From Paraburkholderia sp. C35 (GTDB lineage: Bacteria; Pseudomonadota; Gammaproteobacteria; Burkholderiales; Burkholderiaceae): a stretch of DNA of 39,617 bases. Under the pieces are notes generated by a model. That model was not told the origin of the DNA. It was given only the letters and a program-made list of their open reading frames with translations, and ran no database searches. Below are positions 25,884-34,866 of the stretch, in pieces. The translations under genes were made by a program, and so were the position numbers. The first letter of the stretch is position 1. Each line of letters opens with the position of its first letter. The stretch lies in assembly GCF_003121405.1 (NCBI RefSeq), contig NZ_QBUY01000084.1, forward strand, positions 1-39,617, in the 5' to 3' direction.

Positions 25884-25889
25884 TACAAT
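25884..25889 (+). promoter_or_regulatory. Candidate -10 element of dnaX
   Basis: TACAAT ends 6 nt before the dnaX ATG, so the transcript would start at or within a base or two of the start codon. No Shine-Dalgarno sequence is present (the 6 nt are TTCCGG). Confidence 0.4.
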
Positions 25890-25895
25890 TTCCGG

Positions 25896-28265
25896 ATGAC
25901 CTATCAAGTTCTCGCACGCAAATGGCGGCCGAAGGATTTCGCGTCGCTTGTCGGACAGGAGCACGTGGTGCGCGCGCTCACGCACGCGCTCGACGGTGGC
26001 CGTCTGCACCACGCGTATCTGTTTACCGGCACGCGGGGCGTCGGCAAGACGACGCTCTCACGGATCTTCGCGAAGGCGCTCAACTGTGAGACGGGTGTCA
26101 CGTCCACGCCATGCGGCGTGTGCCGTGCGTGTCGCGAGATCGACGAAGGGCGGTTTGTCGATTACGTCGAGATGGACGCGGCGAGCAATCGCGGCGTCGA
26201 CGAAATGGCCGCGCTGCTGGAGCGCGCGGTGTACGCGCCCGTCGATGCACGCTTCAAGGTCTACATGATCGACGAAGTGCACATGCTCACCAACCACGCG
26301 TTCAACGCGATGTTGAAGACGCTGGAAGAGCCGCCGCCGCACGTCAAGTTCATCCTCGCTACGACCGATCCGCAGAAGATTCCCGTCACGGTGCTGTCGC
26401 GCTGCCTTCAGTTCAACCTGAAGCAGATGCCGGCTGGACATATCGTGTCGCATCTCGAGCGCATTCTCGGCGAAGAAAATATTCCGCATGAAGCGCAGGC
26501 GCTGCGTCTGCTCGCGCGCGCGGCTGACGGCTCGATGCGCGATGCGCTGTCGCTGACCGATCAGGCGATTGCCTATTCGGCTAACCAGGTGACGGAAGAA
26601 GCCGTGCGCGGCATGCTGGGCGCGCTCGATCAGAGCTATCTGATCCGTTTGCTGGACGCACTCGCGGCTGGCGATGGCGCGAGCGTGCTGTCCGTCGCCG
26701 ATGAAATGGCATTGCGCAGCCTGTCGTTCTCGACCGCGGTGCAGGATCTCGCGAGTTTGCTGCACAAGATTGCGTGGGCGCAGTTCTCGCCGTCGTCGGT
26801 GCTGGAAGAGTGGCCGGAAGCCGCCGATCTGCGCCGTTTCGCCGAAGCCTTGAGCCCTGAGCAGGTGCAACTGTTCTATCAGATTGCGACGATCGGCAGG
26901 AGCGAGCTGGGTCTCGCACCCGACGAATACGCGGGCTTCACGATGACGCTGTTGCGCATGCTGGCGTTCGAGCCGGCACCGAACGGTGGTGGTGGCGGAG
27001 GCGTGACGCCGGCAGGGCGGTCGAGCGTTCCCGCTGCGGGCGCGAAGCGCACGGGTGCGCCCGTTGCGGCTGCGTCCGCTGCATCGCAGGATCGTGCGCC
27101 GGTTGCAACGGCGGCTGTGGTTGCAACTGCTCCCGTGCAGAAGCCGGAATCGGCGCCTGTTGTTCAGGCCCAAGCCATTGGCGAAGCTCGCGTGCCGCAG
27201 GCAGTTGTGCCTAACATCAAACCCGCACAGGTCGATGATGCCGTCGCGCCGACGGCTGCAGCCGCCGATGATCCGGTGGTCAGCGAGACTGCTGCGAGCG
27301 CCGACGCACTCGATACATCAGCCCGGGCGCAAGACGTCGCCCCGCAACAGGACGAAGCACCGCTGCAAGCCGCCGCAGCCCCGCGCCGGGCGGGCGGCGC
27401 CAGCGCCGCGCTGGACGTATTGCGCAACGCGGGCAACAAGGTATCGACGGATCGTGGTCGCGCATCGGCAGCACCTGCCGCTGCCGCGCCCACAGCAGCC
27501 GCCAAACCTGCCGCACCCCGCGTCGCCGTGCGCGTGCCGACGCCCGATCCGGCGCGCCGTGCCGCAGCCGCCGCGCAACAGGAAAGCGTCGCGCGCCCTC
27601 AGCCGCAGCGCCCCGCACAGTCACAAGGCGCCGCCGCCGTGCCGCCGTGGGAAGACATTCCGCCCGAAGACTACATGCCTGCATCGTCGGCCGATGCGTT
27701 CTTCGCGCCGTCCGACGACAACTTCATTCCCGTCTTCGACAGCGGCCCCGACGATATGCTCGTCGGCCGTGGCAATGCGCCGGCCGCAACGCCCGCAGCC
27801 GCGCCCGTCGTCGATATCCGCACGCTGCCGCCCGCCGTGCCGCTCGATGCGATCGGCTTCGACGGCGACTGGCCCGCGCTCGCCATTACGCTGCCGTTGA
27901 AAGGCATCTCGTACCAGCTCGCCTTCAACAGCGAACTGATGGCCGTCGCCGGCAAGACGCTCAAGCTCAACGTCGCCGTCCAGCTGTACGCCGAGCCCGC
28001 GCAGGTCGCGAAGCTCAAGGCCGCGCTCGCCGAGCGTCTGGGCAGCGAGATCGACGTGCAGGTCGAAGTCGGCCCGGTGCAACGCCCAGCCGCCGTGCTC
28101 TATTCCATCGATCGCGCCAAACGCCAGCAGGAAGCCGAGCGCGAGATCGGCGCGGATCCGTTCGTGCAGTCGCTGATCCGCGAATTCGGCGCGAGCATCG
28201 TGCCGGGTTCGGTGCGTCCGCTACTGCCGGGCGCCGAAGGCGCCCAGAGCGCCGCCGGTCACTGA
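25896..28265 (+). CDS. dnaX: DNA polymerase III subunit tau
   Basis: The clamp-loader ATPase and replisome organiser. The 789-residue protein starts MTYQVLARKWRPKDF, with the P-loop GTRGVGKT at 45-52, a zinc module of Cys64, Cys73, Cys76 and Cys79, Walker B VYMIDEVHML near 123-132 and the SRC motif (TVLSRCLQF). After the collar domain (to about 365) comes an Ala/Pro-rich low-complexity linker (about 365-645) and a folded C-terminal tau domain (about 650-770) for polymerase binding. I see no A-AAA-AAG heptamer like the one that makes gamma in E. coli, so probably only tau is made from this gene, unless by proteolysis. ybaB and recR follow, a conserved cluster. Confidence 0.97.
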   Translation: MTYQVLARKWRPKDFASLVGQEHVVRALTHALDGGRLHHAYLFTGTRGVGKTTLSRIFAKALNCETGVTSTPCGVCRACREIDEGRFVDYVEMDAASNRGVDEMAALLERAVYAPVDARFKVYMIDEVHMLTNHAFNAMLKTLEEPPPHVKFILATTDPQKIPVTVLSRCLQFNLKQMPAGHIVSHLERILGEENIPHEAQALRLLARAADGSMRDALSLTDQAIAYSANQVTEEAVRGMLGALDQSYLIRLLDALAAGDGASVLSVADEMALRSLSFSTAVQDLASLLHKIAWAQFSPSSVLEEWPEAADLRRFAEALSPEQVQLFYQIATIGRSELGLAPDEYAGFTMTLLRMLAFEPAPNGGGGGGVTPAGRSSVPAAGAKRTGAPVAAASAASQDRAPVATAAVVATAPVQKPESAPVVQAQAIGEARVPQAVVPNIKPAQVDDAVAPTAAAADDPVVSETAASADALDTSARAQDVAPQQDEAPLQAAAAPRRAGGASAALDVLRNAGNKVSTDRGRASAAPAAAAPTAAAKPAAPRVAVRVPTPDPARRAAAAAQQESVARPQPQRPAQSQGAAAVPPWEDIPPEDYMPASSADAFFAPSDDNFIPVFDSGPDDMLVGRGNAPAATPAAAPVVDIRTLPPAVPLDAIGFDGDWPALAITLPLKGISYQLAFNSELMAVAGKTLKLNVAVQLYAEPAQVAKLKAALAERLGSEIDVQVEVGPVQRPAAVLYSIDRAKRQQEAEREIGADPFVQSLIREFGASIVPGSVRPLLPGAEGAQSAAGH

Positions 28266-28347
28266 TTTCCGCGCGCGCCGTCCGTCGCGCCCGTCGCGCC
28301 CACCGGTACGCGCCCCACCGAATCAACTATTACGAAGGAGCAAGTCC

Positions 28348-28674
28348 ATGATGAAAGGCCAACTCGCCGGGCTGATGAAGCAAGCCCAGCAGATGCAGGA
28401 AAACATGAAGAAGATGCAGGAGCAACTCGCGCTGATCGAAGTCGAGGGGCAGTCGGGTGCCGGTCTCGTCAAGGTGACGATGACCTGCAAGAACGACGTG
28501 CGCCGCGTATCGATCGATCCGAGCCTGCTCGCCGACGACAAGGACATGCTCGAAGATCTCGTCGCCGCTGCCTTCAACGATGCCGTGCGCAAGGCAGAAG
28601 CCACCGCGCAGGAAAAGATGGGTGGCATGACCTCCGGCCTGCCGCTGCCGCCGGGCTTCAAGCTGCCGTTCTAA
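28348..28674 (+). CDS. ybaB: YbaB/EbfC nucleoid-associated protein
   Basis: A 108-residue DNA-binding dimer protein of the YbaB/EbfC family. The N-terminal helix MMKGQLAGLMKQAQQMQENMKKMQEQL and the segment VEGQSGAGLVKVTMTC are diagnostic, and the C-terminus ends in a Pro/Leu stretch (GLPLPPGFKLPF). AAGGAG lies 7 nt before the ATG. It sits between dnaX and recR, as in most proteobacteria. Confidence 0.96.
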   Translation: MMKGQLAGLMKQAQQMQENMKKMQEQLALIEVEGQSGAGLVKVTMTCKNDVRRVSIDPSLLADDKDMLEDLVAAAFNDAVRKAEATAQEKMGGMTSGLPLPPGFKLPF

Positions 28675-28825
28675 ATCGCGCAGCGTGTCGCGCGCGGGGC
28701 ATGACAGCATGCGCCGCGCGCTCGCCGTTCCTGATCGAATAGAGCGAATGGCGCAAGGGCGCGGTCTTGCGCGCCTGAACACACTCGCGACGTAACCTTC
28801 TACCGATGGGCGCCGCCGTATCAGC

Positions 28826-29422
28826 ATGAAACAACCTTCCGCCTTGTCGGCGCTCGTCGAAGCGCTGCGTGCGCTGCCCGGCGTCGGTCCGAAGTCCGCG
28901 CAGCGCATGGCGTATCACCTGATGCAACACGATCGGGAAGGCGCCGAAAAACTCGGCCGCTCGCTGCTGTTCGCGACCGAGAATCTGCAGCACTGCGAGA
29001 AGTGCAACACCTTTACGGAAGCGCAGATCTGCGAGGTCTGCAGCGATACCGAACGGGATCCGACGCTGCTATGCGTCGTCGAAACCCCGGCCGACCAGAT
29101 CATGCTCGAACAGACCATGACCTGGCGCGGCATGTACTTCGTGCTGATGGGGCGGCTCAGTCCGCTCGATGGCATCGGCCCGAAGGAAATCCATTTTGAC
29201 CGGCTGGTGAAACGCGCGTCCGATGGCATCGTCAAGGAAGTCGTGCTTGCCACCAACTTCACGAACGAAGGCGAGGCGACGGCGCATTACCTCGGCCAGA
29301 CGCTGAAAGCACGCGGCCTGTCCGTTACACGGCTCGCGCGCGGCGTGCCCGTGGGCGGCGAGCTCGAATATGTCGACGTCGGCACCATCGCCCGCGCGAT
29401 GCTCGACCGGCGCAACATGTAG
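28826..29422 (+). CDS. recR: Recombination mediator RecR
   Basis: RecR works with RecO to load RecA on single-stranded gaps. The 198-residue protein has an N-terminal helix-hairpin-helix (LRALPGVGPKSAQRMAYHL), a C4 zinc finger (Cys57, Cys60, Cys69, Cys72) and a Toprim domain beginning LLCVVETPADQIMLEQT. Length is that of E. coli RecR (201). The 151-nt gap before it contains two mutually exclusive small hairpins (28751-28772 and 28758-28775). The start is the first Met in the normal position. Confidence 0.97.
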   Translation: MKQPSALSALVEALRALPGVGPKSAQRMAYHLMQHDREGAEKLGRSLLFATENLQHCEKCNTFTEAQICEVCSDTERDPTLLCVVETPADQIMLEQTMTWRGMYFVLMGRLSPLDGIGPKEIHFDRLVKRASDGIVKEVVLATNFTNEGEATAHYLGQTLKARGLSVTRLARGVPVGGELEYVDVGTIARAMLDRRNM

Positions 29423-29507
29423 CCGCGCGTGCGCGGCATCGACACGCCAGACACGCCAATAACAAAGCGCAACGCGCCCGGCCAGCACGAAGCAGATCAG
29501 GAGACCC

Positions 29508-30749
29508 ATGAGCGCATCCACTTCAACGCAAACGCCATCGTCGACCGATAAACCCACAGGCCCGCTCGCAGGCGGCAAGGTGCTCGAACTCGGCACGCTG
29601 ATCGCGGGTCCGTTCGCCGCGCGCGTTCTCGGCGAGTTCGGCGCGGACGTGATCAAGATCGAAGATCCGAAGGGCGGCGATCCGCTGCGCAAATGGCGCA
29701 AGCTCTATCCCGAAGTGGGCGGCACATCGCTGTGGTGGGCCGTGCAGGCGCGCAACAAGAAGTCAGTGACGATCAATCTGAAGGCCGACGAAGGCAAGGA
29801 AATCGTACGCAAGCTGGCGAAAGAAGCGGATATCGTCGTCGAGAATTTCCGGCCTGGGCTGCTCGAAAAGCTCGGCCTCGGGTATGACGTGCTGTCGGCG
29901 GAAAACCCCGGTCTCGTGATGGTGCGTCTGTCCGGCTACGGCCAGACGGGTCCGTATCGCGACCGTCCCGGCTTCGGCGCGATTGCCGAATCGATGGGCG
30001 GGCTGCGCCATATCACCGGCTATCCGGATTTGCCGCCGCCGCGCATCGGCATTTCGATCGGCGATTCGATCGCGGCGCTGCACGGCGTGATCGGCGCACT
30101 GATGGCGCTGCATCACCGCACAGCGAACGGCGGCAAAGGGCAGGTCGTCGATGTCGCGCTGTACGAGGCCGTCTTCAACATGATGGAAAGCGTGGTGCCC
30201 GAATACGGCGTGTACGGCATGGTGCGCGAGCGCACGGGTGCATCGCTGCCGGGCATCGTGCCGTCGAATACCTATCCGTGCCGCGACGGCAGCATCGTGA
30301 TCGGCGGCAATAGCGATCCCATTTTCAAACGGTTGATGATCGCGATCGACCGCGAAGACCTCGCGAACGATCCATCTCTCGCGCATAACGATGGCCGCGT
30401 GCCGCGCACGCAGGAAATCGACGGCGCGATTGCCGCGTGGCTCTCGACCCGCACCATCGACGAAGCGCTCGACGTGCTGAACGCCGCCGACGTGCCGGTG
30501 GGCCGCATCTACAGCGTCGCCGACATGTTCACCGATCCGCAGTACGTCGCGCGCCAGATGATCCAGACCTTCAAATCGCAGGACGGCCGCGAAATCACGC
30601 TGCCGAACGTCACGCCGAAGCTCTCGGCAACGCCCGGCGAGACGCGCTGGCTCGGCCCGGAACTGGGTGAACATACCGATGAAGTTCTGCAAACGCTGGG
30701 TTATGATGCGGACCACATTGCAAGGTTGCACGCGCAACAGATCGTGTAG
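29508..30749 (+). CDS. CaiB/BaiF family III CoA-transferase
   Basis: A 413-residue class III CoA-transferase, which moves CoA between carboxylic acids through an aspartyl-CoA intermediate. The N-terminus has GGKVLELGTLIAGPFAARVLGEFGADVIKIEDP, and the catalytic aspartate is probably Asp186 in GISIGDSIAAL. The C-terminal part contains the usual VPVGRIYSVADMFTDPQYVARQM segment. A short Thr/Ser-rich N-terminal tail precedes the domain. The acid substrate is unknown. It is followed on the same strand, after 95 nt, by a complete ABC importer, suggesting that an imported organic acid may be its substrate; this is inference. AGGAG precedes the ATG by about 6 nt. Confidence 0.9.
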   Translation: MSASTSTQTPSSTDKPTGPLAGGKVLELGTLIAGPFAARVLGEFGADVIKIEDPKGGDPLRKWRKLYPEVGGTSLWWAVQARNKKSVTINLKADEGKEIVRKLAKEADIVVENFRPGLLEKLGLGYDVLSAENPGLVMVRLSGYGQTGPYRDRPGFGAIAESMGGLRHITGYPDLPPPRIGISIGDSIAALHGVIGALMALHHRTANGGKGQVVDVALYEAVFNMMESVVPEYGVYGMVRERTGASLPGIVPSNTYPCRDGSIVIGGNSDPIFKRLMIAIDREDLANDPSLAHNDGRVPRTQEIDGAIAAWLSTRTIDEALDVLNAADVPVGRIYSVADMFTDPQYVARQMIQTFKSQDGREITLPNVTPKLSATPGETRWLGPELGEHTDEVLQTLGYDADHIARLHAQQIV

Positions 30750-30844
30750 CCGGTAAGCGGCGCCGCGCGCCGTTAGCGCATCAAAACGGGCAGGCAGACG
30801 GGCATCGAACAGCCCGCAACAGAACAAAAAACGGAGACAGGACC

Positions 30845-31882
30845 ATGCAACGAAGAAGCTTCCTCGCAGGCAGCGCGGCACTCGCGGGCGCGTCGCTCGT
30901 CGGCTCGCCGCTGGCATTCGGTCAAAGCAAGCTCGAGACATCGAAGGTCTCGATTGCCGTCGGTGGCAAGAACCTCTTTTATTACCTGCCGCTCACCATC
31001 GCCGAGCGCCGCAATTTCTTCAAGGACGAAGGCCTCGAAATCGAAATCTCCGATTTCGCGGGCGGCTCGCAGGCGCTGAAGGCGGCTGTCGGCGGCAGCG
31101 CGGACGTGGTGTCGGGCGCGTTCGAGCACACGCTGCTGTTGCAGGCGAAGAACCAGTATTTCCGCGAGTTCGTGCTGCAAGGGCGCGCGCCGCAAATCGT
31201 GCTCGCCGTGTCGAAGAAGACGATGGCGAACTACAAGACCATCGCCGATCTCAAGGGCAAAAAAATCGGCGTGACGGCGCCGGGTTCGTCGACGTCGATC
31301 ATGGCGAGCTTCGTGCTGGCGAAGGCCGGTTTGTCCGCAAAGGATGTGTCGTTCATCGGCGTCGGTGCGGGCGCGGGCGCAATCGCCGCGCTGCAGTCCG
31401 GCCAGATCGACGCGCTCGCCAATCTCGACCCGGTGATGACCAAGCTCGAACGTTCAGGCGAGATTCGCGTCGTGTCCGACACGCGCACGCTCGCCGATAC
31501 GCATACGGTGTTCGGCGGCAACATGCCAGCCGGTTGCCTGTACGCATCGCAAACTTTCATCAGCAAGAATCCGAACACCACGCAGGCGCTGACCAACGCG
31601 ATGGTGCGTGCGCTCAAGTGGCTGCAGACGGCAACGGGCACCGAACTGATCAACACGGTGCCCGAATCGTATCTGCTCGGCGACCGTGCGCTGTATCTGG
31701 ATTCGTGGCAGCACGTCAAGGAAGCGATGTCGCCCGATGGCCTGATGCCCGCCGACGGTCCCGCCACGTCGCTCAAGACACTGCAGGCATTCGACGAAAC
31801 TGTGAAGGGCAAGCCGATCGATCTGTCGAAGACGTGGACGAACGACTTTGTGAAGAAGGCGCTCGCCACCGTCAAAGCCTGA
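30845..31882 (+). CDS. ABC transporter substrate-binding protein (NitT/TauT, SsuA-like)
   Basis: A 345-residue periplasmic binding protein of the NMT1/THI5-like class used by nitrate, sulfonate, taurine and aromatic-acid importers. The N-terminus MQRRSFLAGSAALAGASLVGSPLAFGQ is a signal peptide with a twin-arginine RRSFLAG motif, so Tat export is likely. The mature part shows the VSIAVGGKNLFYYLPLTIAERRNFFKDEGL start and GKKIGVTAPGSSTSIMASFVLAKAGL, typical of the fold. GGAGACAGGACC before the ATG is a good ribosome site. Genes for the ATPase and permease follow. The ligand cannot be predicted from sequence alone. Confidence 0.9.
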   Translation: MQRRSFLAGSAALAGASLVGSPLAFGQSKLETSKVSIAVGGKNLFYYLPLTIAERRNFFKDEGLEIEISDFAGGSQALKAAVGGSADVVSGAFEHTLLLQAKNQYFREFVLQGRAPQIVLAVSKKTMANYKTIADLKGKKIGVTAPGSSTSIMASFVLAKAGLSAKDVSFIGVGAGAGAIAALQSGQIDALANLDPVMTKLERSGEIRVVSDTRTLADTHTVFGGNMPAGCLYASQTFISKNPNTTQALTNAMVRALKWLQTATGTELINTVPESYLLGDRALYLDSWQHVKEAMSPDGLMPADGPATSLKTLQAFDETVKGKPIDLSKTWTNDFVKKALATVKA

Positions 31883-31936
31883 CGACGCGCATAGCAAGCG
31901 TAGCAGCGAACAGAATCAATAGAAGCGAGCCGAACG

Positions 31937-32761
31937 ATGACCGTTGCCGCCCTGGCGCTCGAAAACATCACCTGCACCTTTGCGTCGCGCGAAAAGCGCG
32001 GACAACGCTACACGGCAGTCAAGGACACCACGCTGCGCATCGCGCCGGGCGAGTTCGTTTCCGTGGTCGGGCCGACGGGCTGCGGCAAGTCCACGCTGCT
32101 GAATGTGGGCGCGGGATTGCTCGAACCGTCGTCTGGTGCGGGGACGGTGTTCGGCGACCCGCTCTCCGGCATCAACAAACGCGCGGGCTATATGTTTCAG
32201 GCCGATGCGCTGATGCCGTGGCGCTCGGCGCTCGACAACGTGCTGGCGGGCCTGCAGTTTCACGGCGTGCCGCCTGATGAAGCCCGCAAGCGCGCCGACG
32301 AATGGCTCAAGCGCGTCGGCCTCGGCGGCTTCGAAGACCGTTACCCGCATCAACTGTCGGGCGGCATGCGAAAGCGGGTCGCGATGGCGCAGACGCTGAT
32401 TCTCGATCCCGACATCATCCTGATGGACGAGCCGTTTTCGGCACTCGATATCCAGACGCGCCAGCTGATGGAAAACGAACTGCTCGATCTGTGGGCCGCA
32501 AAGCGCAAGGCCGTGCTGTTCATCACGCACGATCTGGATGAGGCGATTGCGATGTCGGACCGCGTGGTGGTGCTGTCGGCGGGGCCGGGCACGCATCCTA
32601 TCGGCGAGTTCACGATCGATCTGCCGCGCCCACGCGATGTCGCCGAAGTGCGCACGCATCCTCGCTTCATCGAACTGCATGCGCAGATCTGGAGCGTGCT
32701 GCGCGATGAAGTGCTCAAGGGTTATCAGCAGCAACTGGGCGTCGCGCAGGAGGGCAACTGA
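31937..32761 (+). CDS. ABC transporter ATP-binding protein (NitT/TauT type)
   Basis: A 274-residue cytoplasmic ATPase that drives the importer encoded here. Walker A is GPTGCGKST at residues 45-53, the signature is LSGGMRKRVAMAQ, Walker B is IILMDEPFSALD and the switch histidine is in LFITHDLDEA. It closely follows the SsuB/TauB pattern. The stop is 1 nt before the permease start, indicating one operon with coupled translation. Confidence 0.95.
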   Translation: MTVAALALENITCTFASREKRGQRYTAVKDTTLRIAPGEFVSVVGPTGCGKSTLLNVGAGLLEPSSGAGTVFGDPLSGINKRAGYMFQADALMPWRSALDNVLAGLQFHGVPPDEARKRADEWLKRVGLGGFEDRYPHQLSGGMRKRVAMAQTLILDPDIILMDEPFSALDIQTRQLMENELLDLWAAKRKAVLFITHDLDEAIAMSDRVVVLSAGPGTHPIGEFTIDLPRPRDVAEVRTHPRFIELHAQIWSVLRDEVLKGYQQQLGVAQEGN

Positions 32762-32762
32762 C

Positions 32763-33587
32763 ATGTGGAAAACCTTGCGCCCGAACCGCGCGAATCTCGT
32801 CATCTGGCAATGGCTGCTGCTCGTGCTGTGCTTCGTGCTCTGGTACGTGCTGACCAGTCCGACCTTGCTGCCCGCGTTCTATTTCGACGATGCCAACAAG
32901 GCCGCGTTCTTCTTCGGCGAGCCGCAGAAAGTGCTGGTGCGGATCTGGGAATGGTTTGCGTCGGGTGAAATCTATCTGCACCTGTGGATCACGCTGATCG
33001 AGACGGTGCTTGCCTTCGCGCTCGGCACCGTGCTGGGGCTGGGCGTGGGTTTGTGGCTCGCGCTGTCGCCGCTCGCCAGTGCCTTGTTCGATCCGTATAT
33101 CAAGGCCGCCAACTCGATGCCGCGCGTGATTCTCGCGCCGATCTTCGGCGTGTGGTTCGGTCTTGGCATCTGGTCGAAGGTCGCGCTCGGCGTGACGCTG
33201 GTGTTTTTCATCGTGTTCTTCAACGTCTATCAGGGCGTCAAGGAAGTGAGCCCCGTGGTGCTGGCGAACGCGCGCATGCTCGGCGCGAACCGCAAGCAGC
33301 TGCTGCGCGCCGTCTATCTGCCGAGCGCGATGAGCTGGGTGTTTTCGAGCCTGCATACGTCGGTGGGGCTGGCGTTCGTCGGCTCGGTGGTCGGCGAATA
33401 TCTGGGCTCGGCGCGCGGCGTCGGCTATCTGATCCTGCAGGCGGAAGGCACGTTCGATATCAACACCGTGTTCGCCGGCATTCTGGTGCTGACGGCGTTT
33501 GCGCTGATACTCGATGCGATCGTCGGCGCGCTGGAGAAGCGCCTGATGAAATGGCAGCCGAAAAGCGGCGAGACCGAAAAGATCTGA
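32763..33587 (+). CDS. ABC transporter permease (NitT/TauT type)
   Basis: A 274-residue inner-membrane permease with about six transmembrane segments. The coupling motif is VSPVVLANARMLGANRKQLLRAVYLPSAMSW, matching the EAA loop of the SsuC/TauC family. The loop after the first membrane segment is longer than usual and acidic/aromatic (PAFYFDDANKAAFFFGEPQKV). The ATG at 32763 is 1 nt after the ATPase stop. A strong hairpin follows the gene. Confidence 0.94.
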   Translation: MWKTLRPNRANLVIWQWLLLVLCFVLWYVLTSPTLLPAFYFDDANKAAFFFGEPQKVLVRIWEWFASGEIYLHLWITLIETVLAFALGTVLGLGVGLWLALSPLASALFDPYIKAANSMPRVILAPIFGVWFGLGIWSKVALGVTLVFFIVFFNVYQGVKEVSPVVLANARMLGANRKQLLRAVYLPSAMSWVFSSLHTSVGLAFVGSVVGEYLGSARGVGYLILQAEGTFDINTVFAGILVLTAFALILDAIVGALEKRLMKWQPKSGETEKI

Positions 33588-33606
33588 TTGCGGCAAGCCC
33601 GCATTC

Positions 33607-33637
33607 GAAAACGGCGCGTGAACCACGCGCCGTTTTC
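33607..33637. terminator. Bidirectional intrinsic terminator
   Basis: GAAAACGGCGCGTG and CACGCGCCGTTTTC form perfect 14-bp arms around a 3-nt loop. A-runs and T-runs at the stem base allow termination on both strands. It separates the ABC operon from the convergent quinone oxidoreductase gene. Confidence 0.9.
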
Positions 33638-33668
33638 ATTTGAAGTCGCGTGTACGCAACGCTTACGC

Positions 33669-34643
33669 TTACGGCGTAATCACGATCTTGCCGAGCACGC
33701 GCCGCTGCGCCATGTCGTTGAGCGCACGCGCCGTGTCTTCGAGCGGATAACGCGCCGACACCAGCGGCTTGAGCTTGCCCGCGCGAATCCAGCCGAGCAT
33801 TTCCTGAAAGGCGGCCGCATTGCGTTGCGGCTCGCGCCGCGCGAAATCACCCCAGAATACGCCGACGATACTCGCGCCTTTCAGCAGCGCGAGATTGAGC
33901 CGCAGCTTCGGAATCTCGCCGTTCGCAAAGCCGACCACGAGATAACGCCCGCGCCAGCCGATGCTGCGAAACGCCGGTTCCGCATAACTGCCGCCGACCG
34001 GGTCATAGATCACATCCGGGCCTTTGCCATCGGTCAGCACCTTGATGCGCTCGCGCAAGTCTTCCGTCGAGTAGTTGATGGTGGCGTCGGCGCCATGCGC
34101 GACGCAGGTTGCGAGTTTTTCATCGCTCGATGCGGCAGCGATCACGCGCGCGCCGAGCGCCTTGCCGATTTCAACGGCAGCGAGGCCGACGCCACCGGCC
34201 GCGCCGAGCACGAGCATGGTTTCGCCGGCTTTCAGCGCCGCTCGATCGACCACCGCGTGATGCGACGTGCCGTAAGCCAGCGTGAAGACGGCGGCCACTT
34301 CGAGATCGGCGTCATCGGGCAGCGGCACGCATGCGTTGGCGTCGGCTATCGCCTGCTCGGCGAAGCCGCCTTGCTGCGTGTAGGCGACCACGCGCATGCC
34401 GGGCCGGAATTGCGTCACGCCATCGCCGACCGCGCGCACGATGCCCGCCACTTCCGCGCCCGGCGTGAAAGGCAAGGGCGGCTTGAACTGGTACTTGTTC
34501 TGAATGATCAGCACGTCGGGGAAATTGACGCTCGCTGCTTTCACGTCGATTGCGATCTGTCCGGCTTGCGGCACGAGATCCGGCAATGTCTCGATGCTCA
34601 GGGTTTCAGGCGGGCCGTACTGGTTGCAGCGGATTGCGCGCAT
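33669..34643 (-). CDS. NADPH:quinone oxidoreductase, zinc-free MDR family
   Basis: A 324-residue medium-chain dehydrogenase/reductase of the quinone oxidoreductase group. The N-terminal catalytic fold has VNFPDVLIIQNKYQFKPPLPFTPGAEVAGIV, with no zinc-binding cysteines. The cofactor fold has LGAAGGVGLAAVEIGKALGA, fitting NADPH. The family reduces quinones or enones and counters electrophile stress. An ATG four codons earlier (34655) is possible, but GGGAG lies 5 nt before the ATG at 34643, so I prefer the shorter form. It is transcribed alone. Confidence 0.88.
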   Translation of the reverse strand: MRAIRCNQYGPPETLSIETLPDLVPQAGQIAIDVKAASVNFPDVLIIQNKYQFKPPLPFTPGAEVAGIVRAVGDGVTQFRPGMRVVAYTQQGGFAEQAIADANACVPLPDDADLEVAAVFTLAYGTSHHAVVDRAALKAGETMLVLGAAGGVGLAAVEIGKALGARVIAAASSDEKLATCVAHGADATINYSTEDLRERIKVLTDGKGPDVIYDPVGGSYAEPAFRSIGWRGRYLVVGFANGEIPKLRLNLALLKGASIVGVFWGDFARREPQRNAAAFQEMLGWIRAGKLKPLVSARYPLEDTARALNDMAQRRVLGKIVITP

Positions 34644-34854
34644 CGTGTCTCCCATCGTTCAGGGTAAGTGGCAGGCTTGACGAGGTTCATGCATCGCTCA
34701 TAAGCACGTCGGAACCCAGCTTCGCAACGAAGCAGTGTAAAGCAAGGCCGAACGACCGTGCGCTTTCATCGTCTCTCTGCGCATGGCCCGCGATGCATGA
34801 CAGCATAGGCATGCGCGAGGCCCGTGTGTCGTTCGCGTGCCTTGTTTCCTCGGT

Positions 34855-34860
34855 TACAAT
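34855..34860 (+). promoter_or_regulatory. Candidate -10 element of surE
   Basis: TACAAT ends 6 nt before the surE ATG. The intervening CGCCGC is not a ribosome site. If this is the true promoter, the surE-pcm-nlpD mRNA is leaderless. Confidence 0.45.
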
Positions 34861-34866
34861 CGCCGC

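Noticed and set aside
28751..28775. Two alternative small hairpins upstream of recR, considered as a riboswitch or attenuator
   Set aside because: Stems of 6-7 bp in very GC-rich sequence arise easily by chance, and no conserved riboswitch core or U-tract is present.
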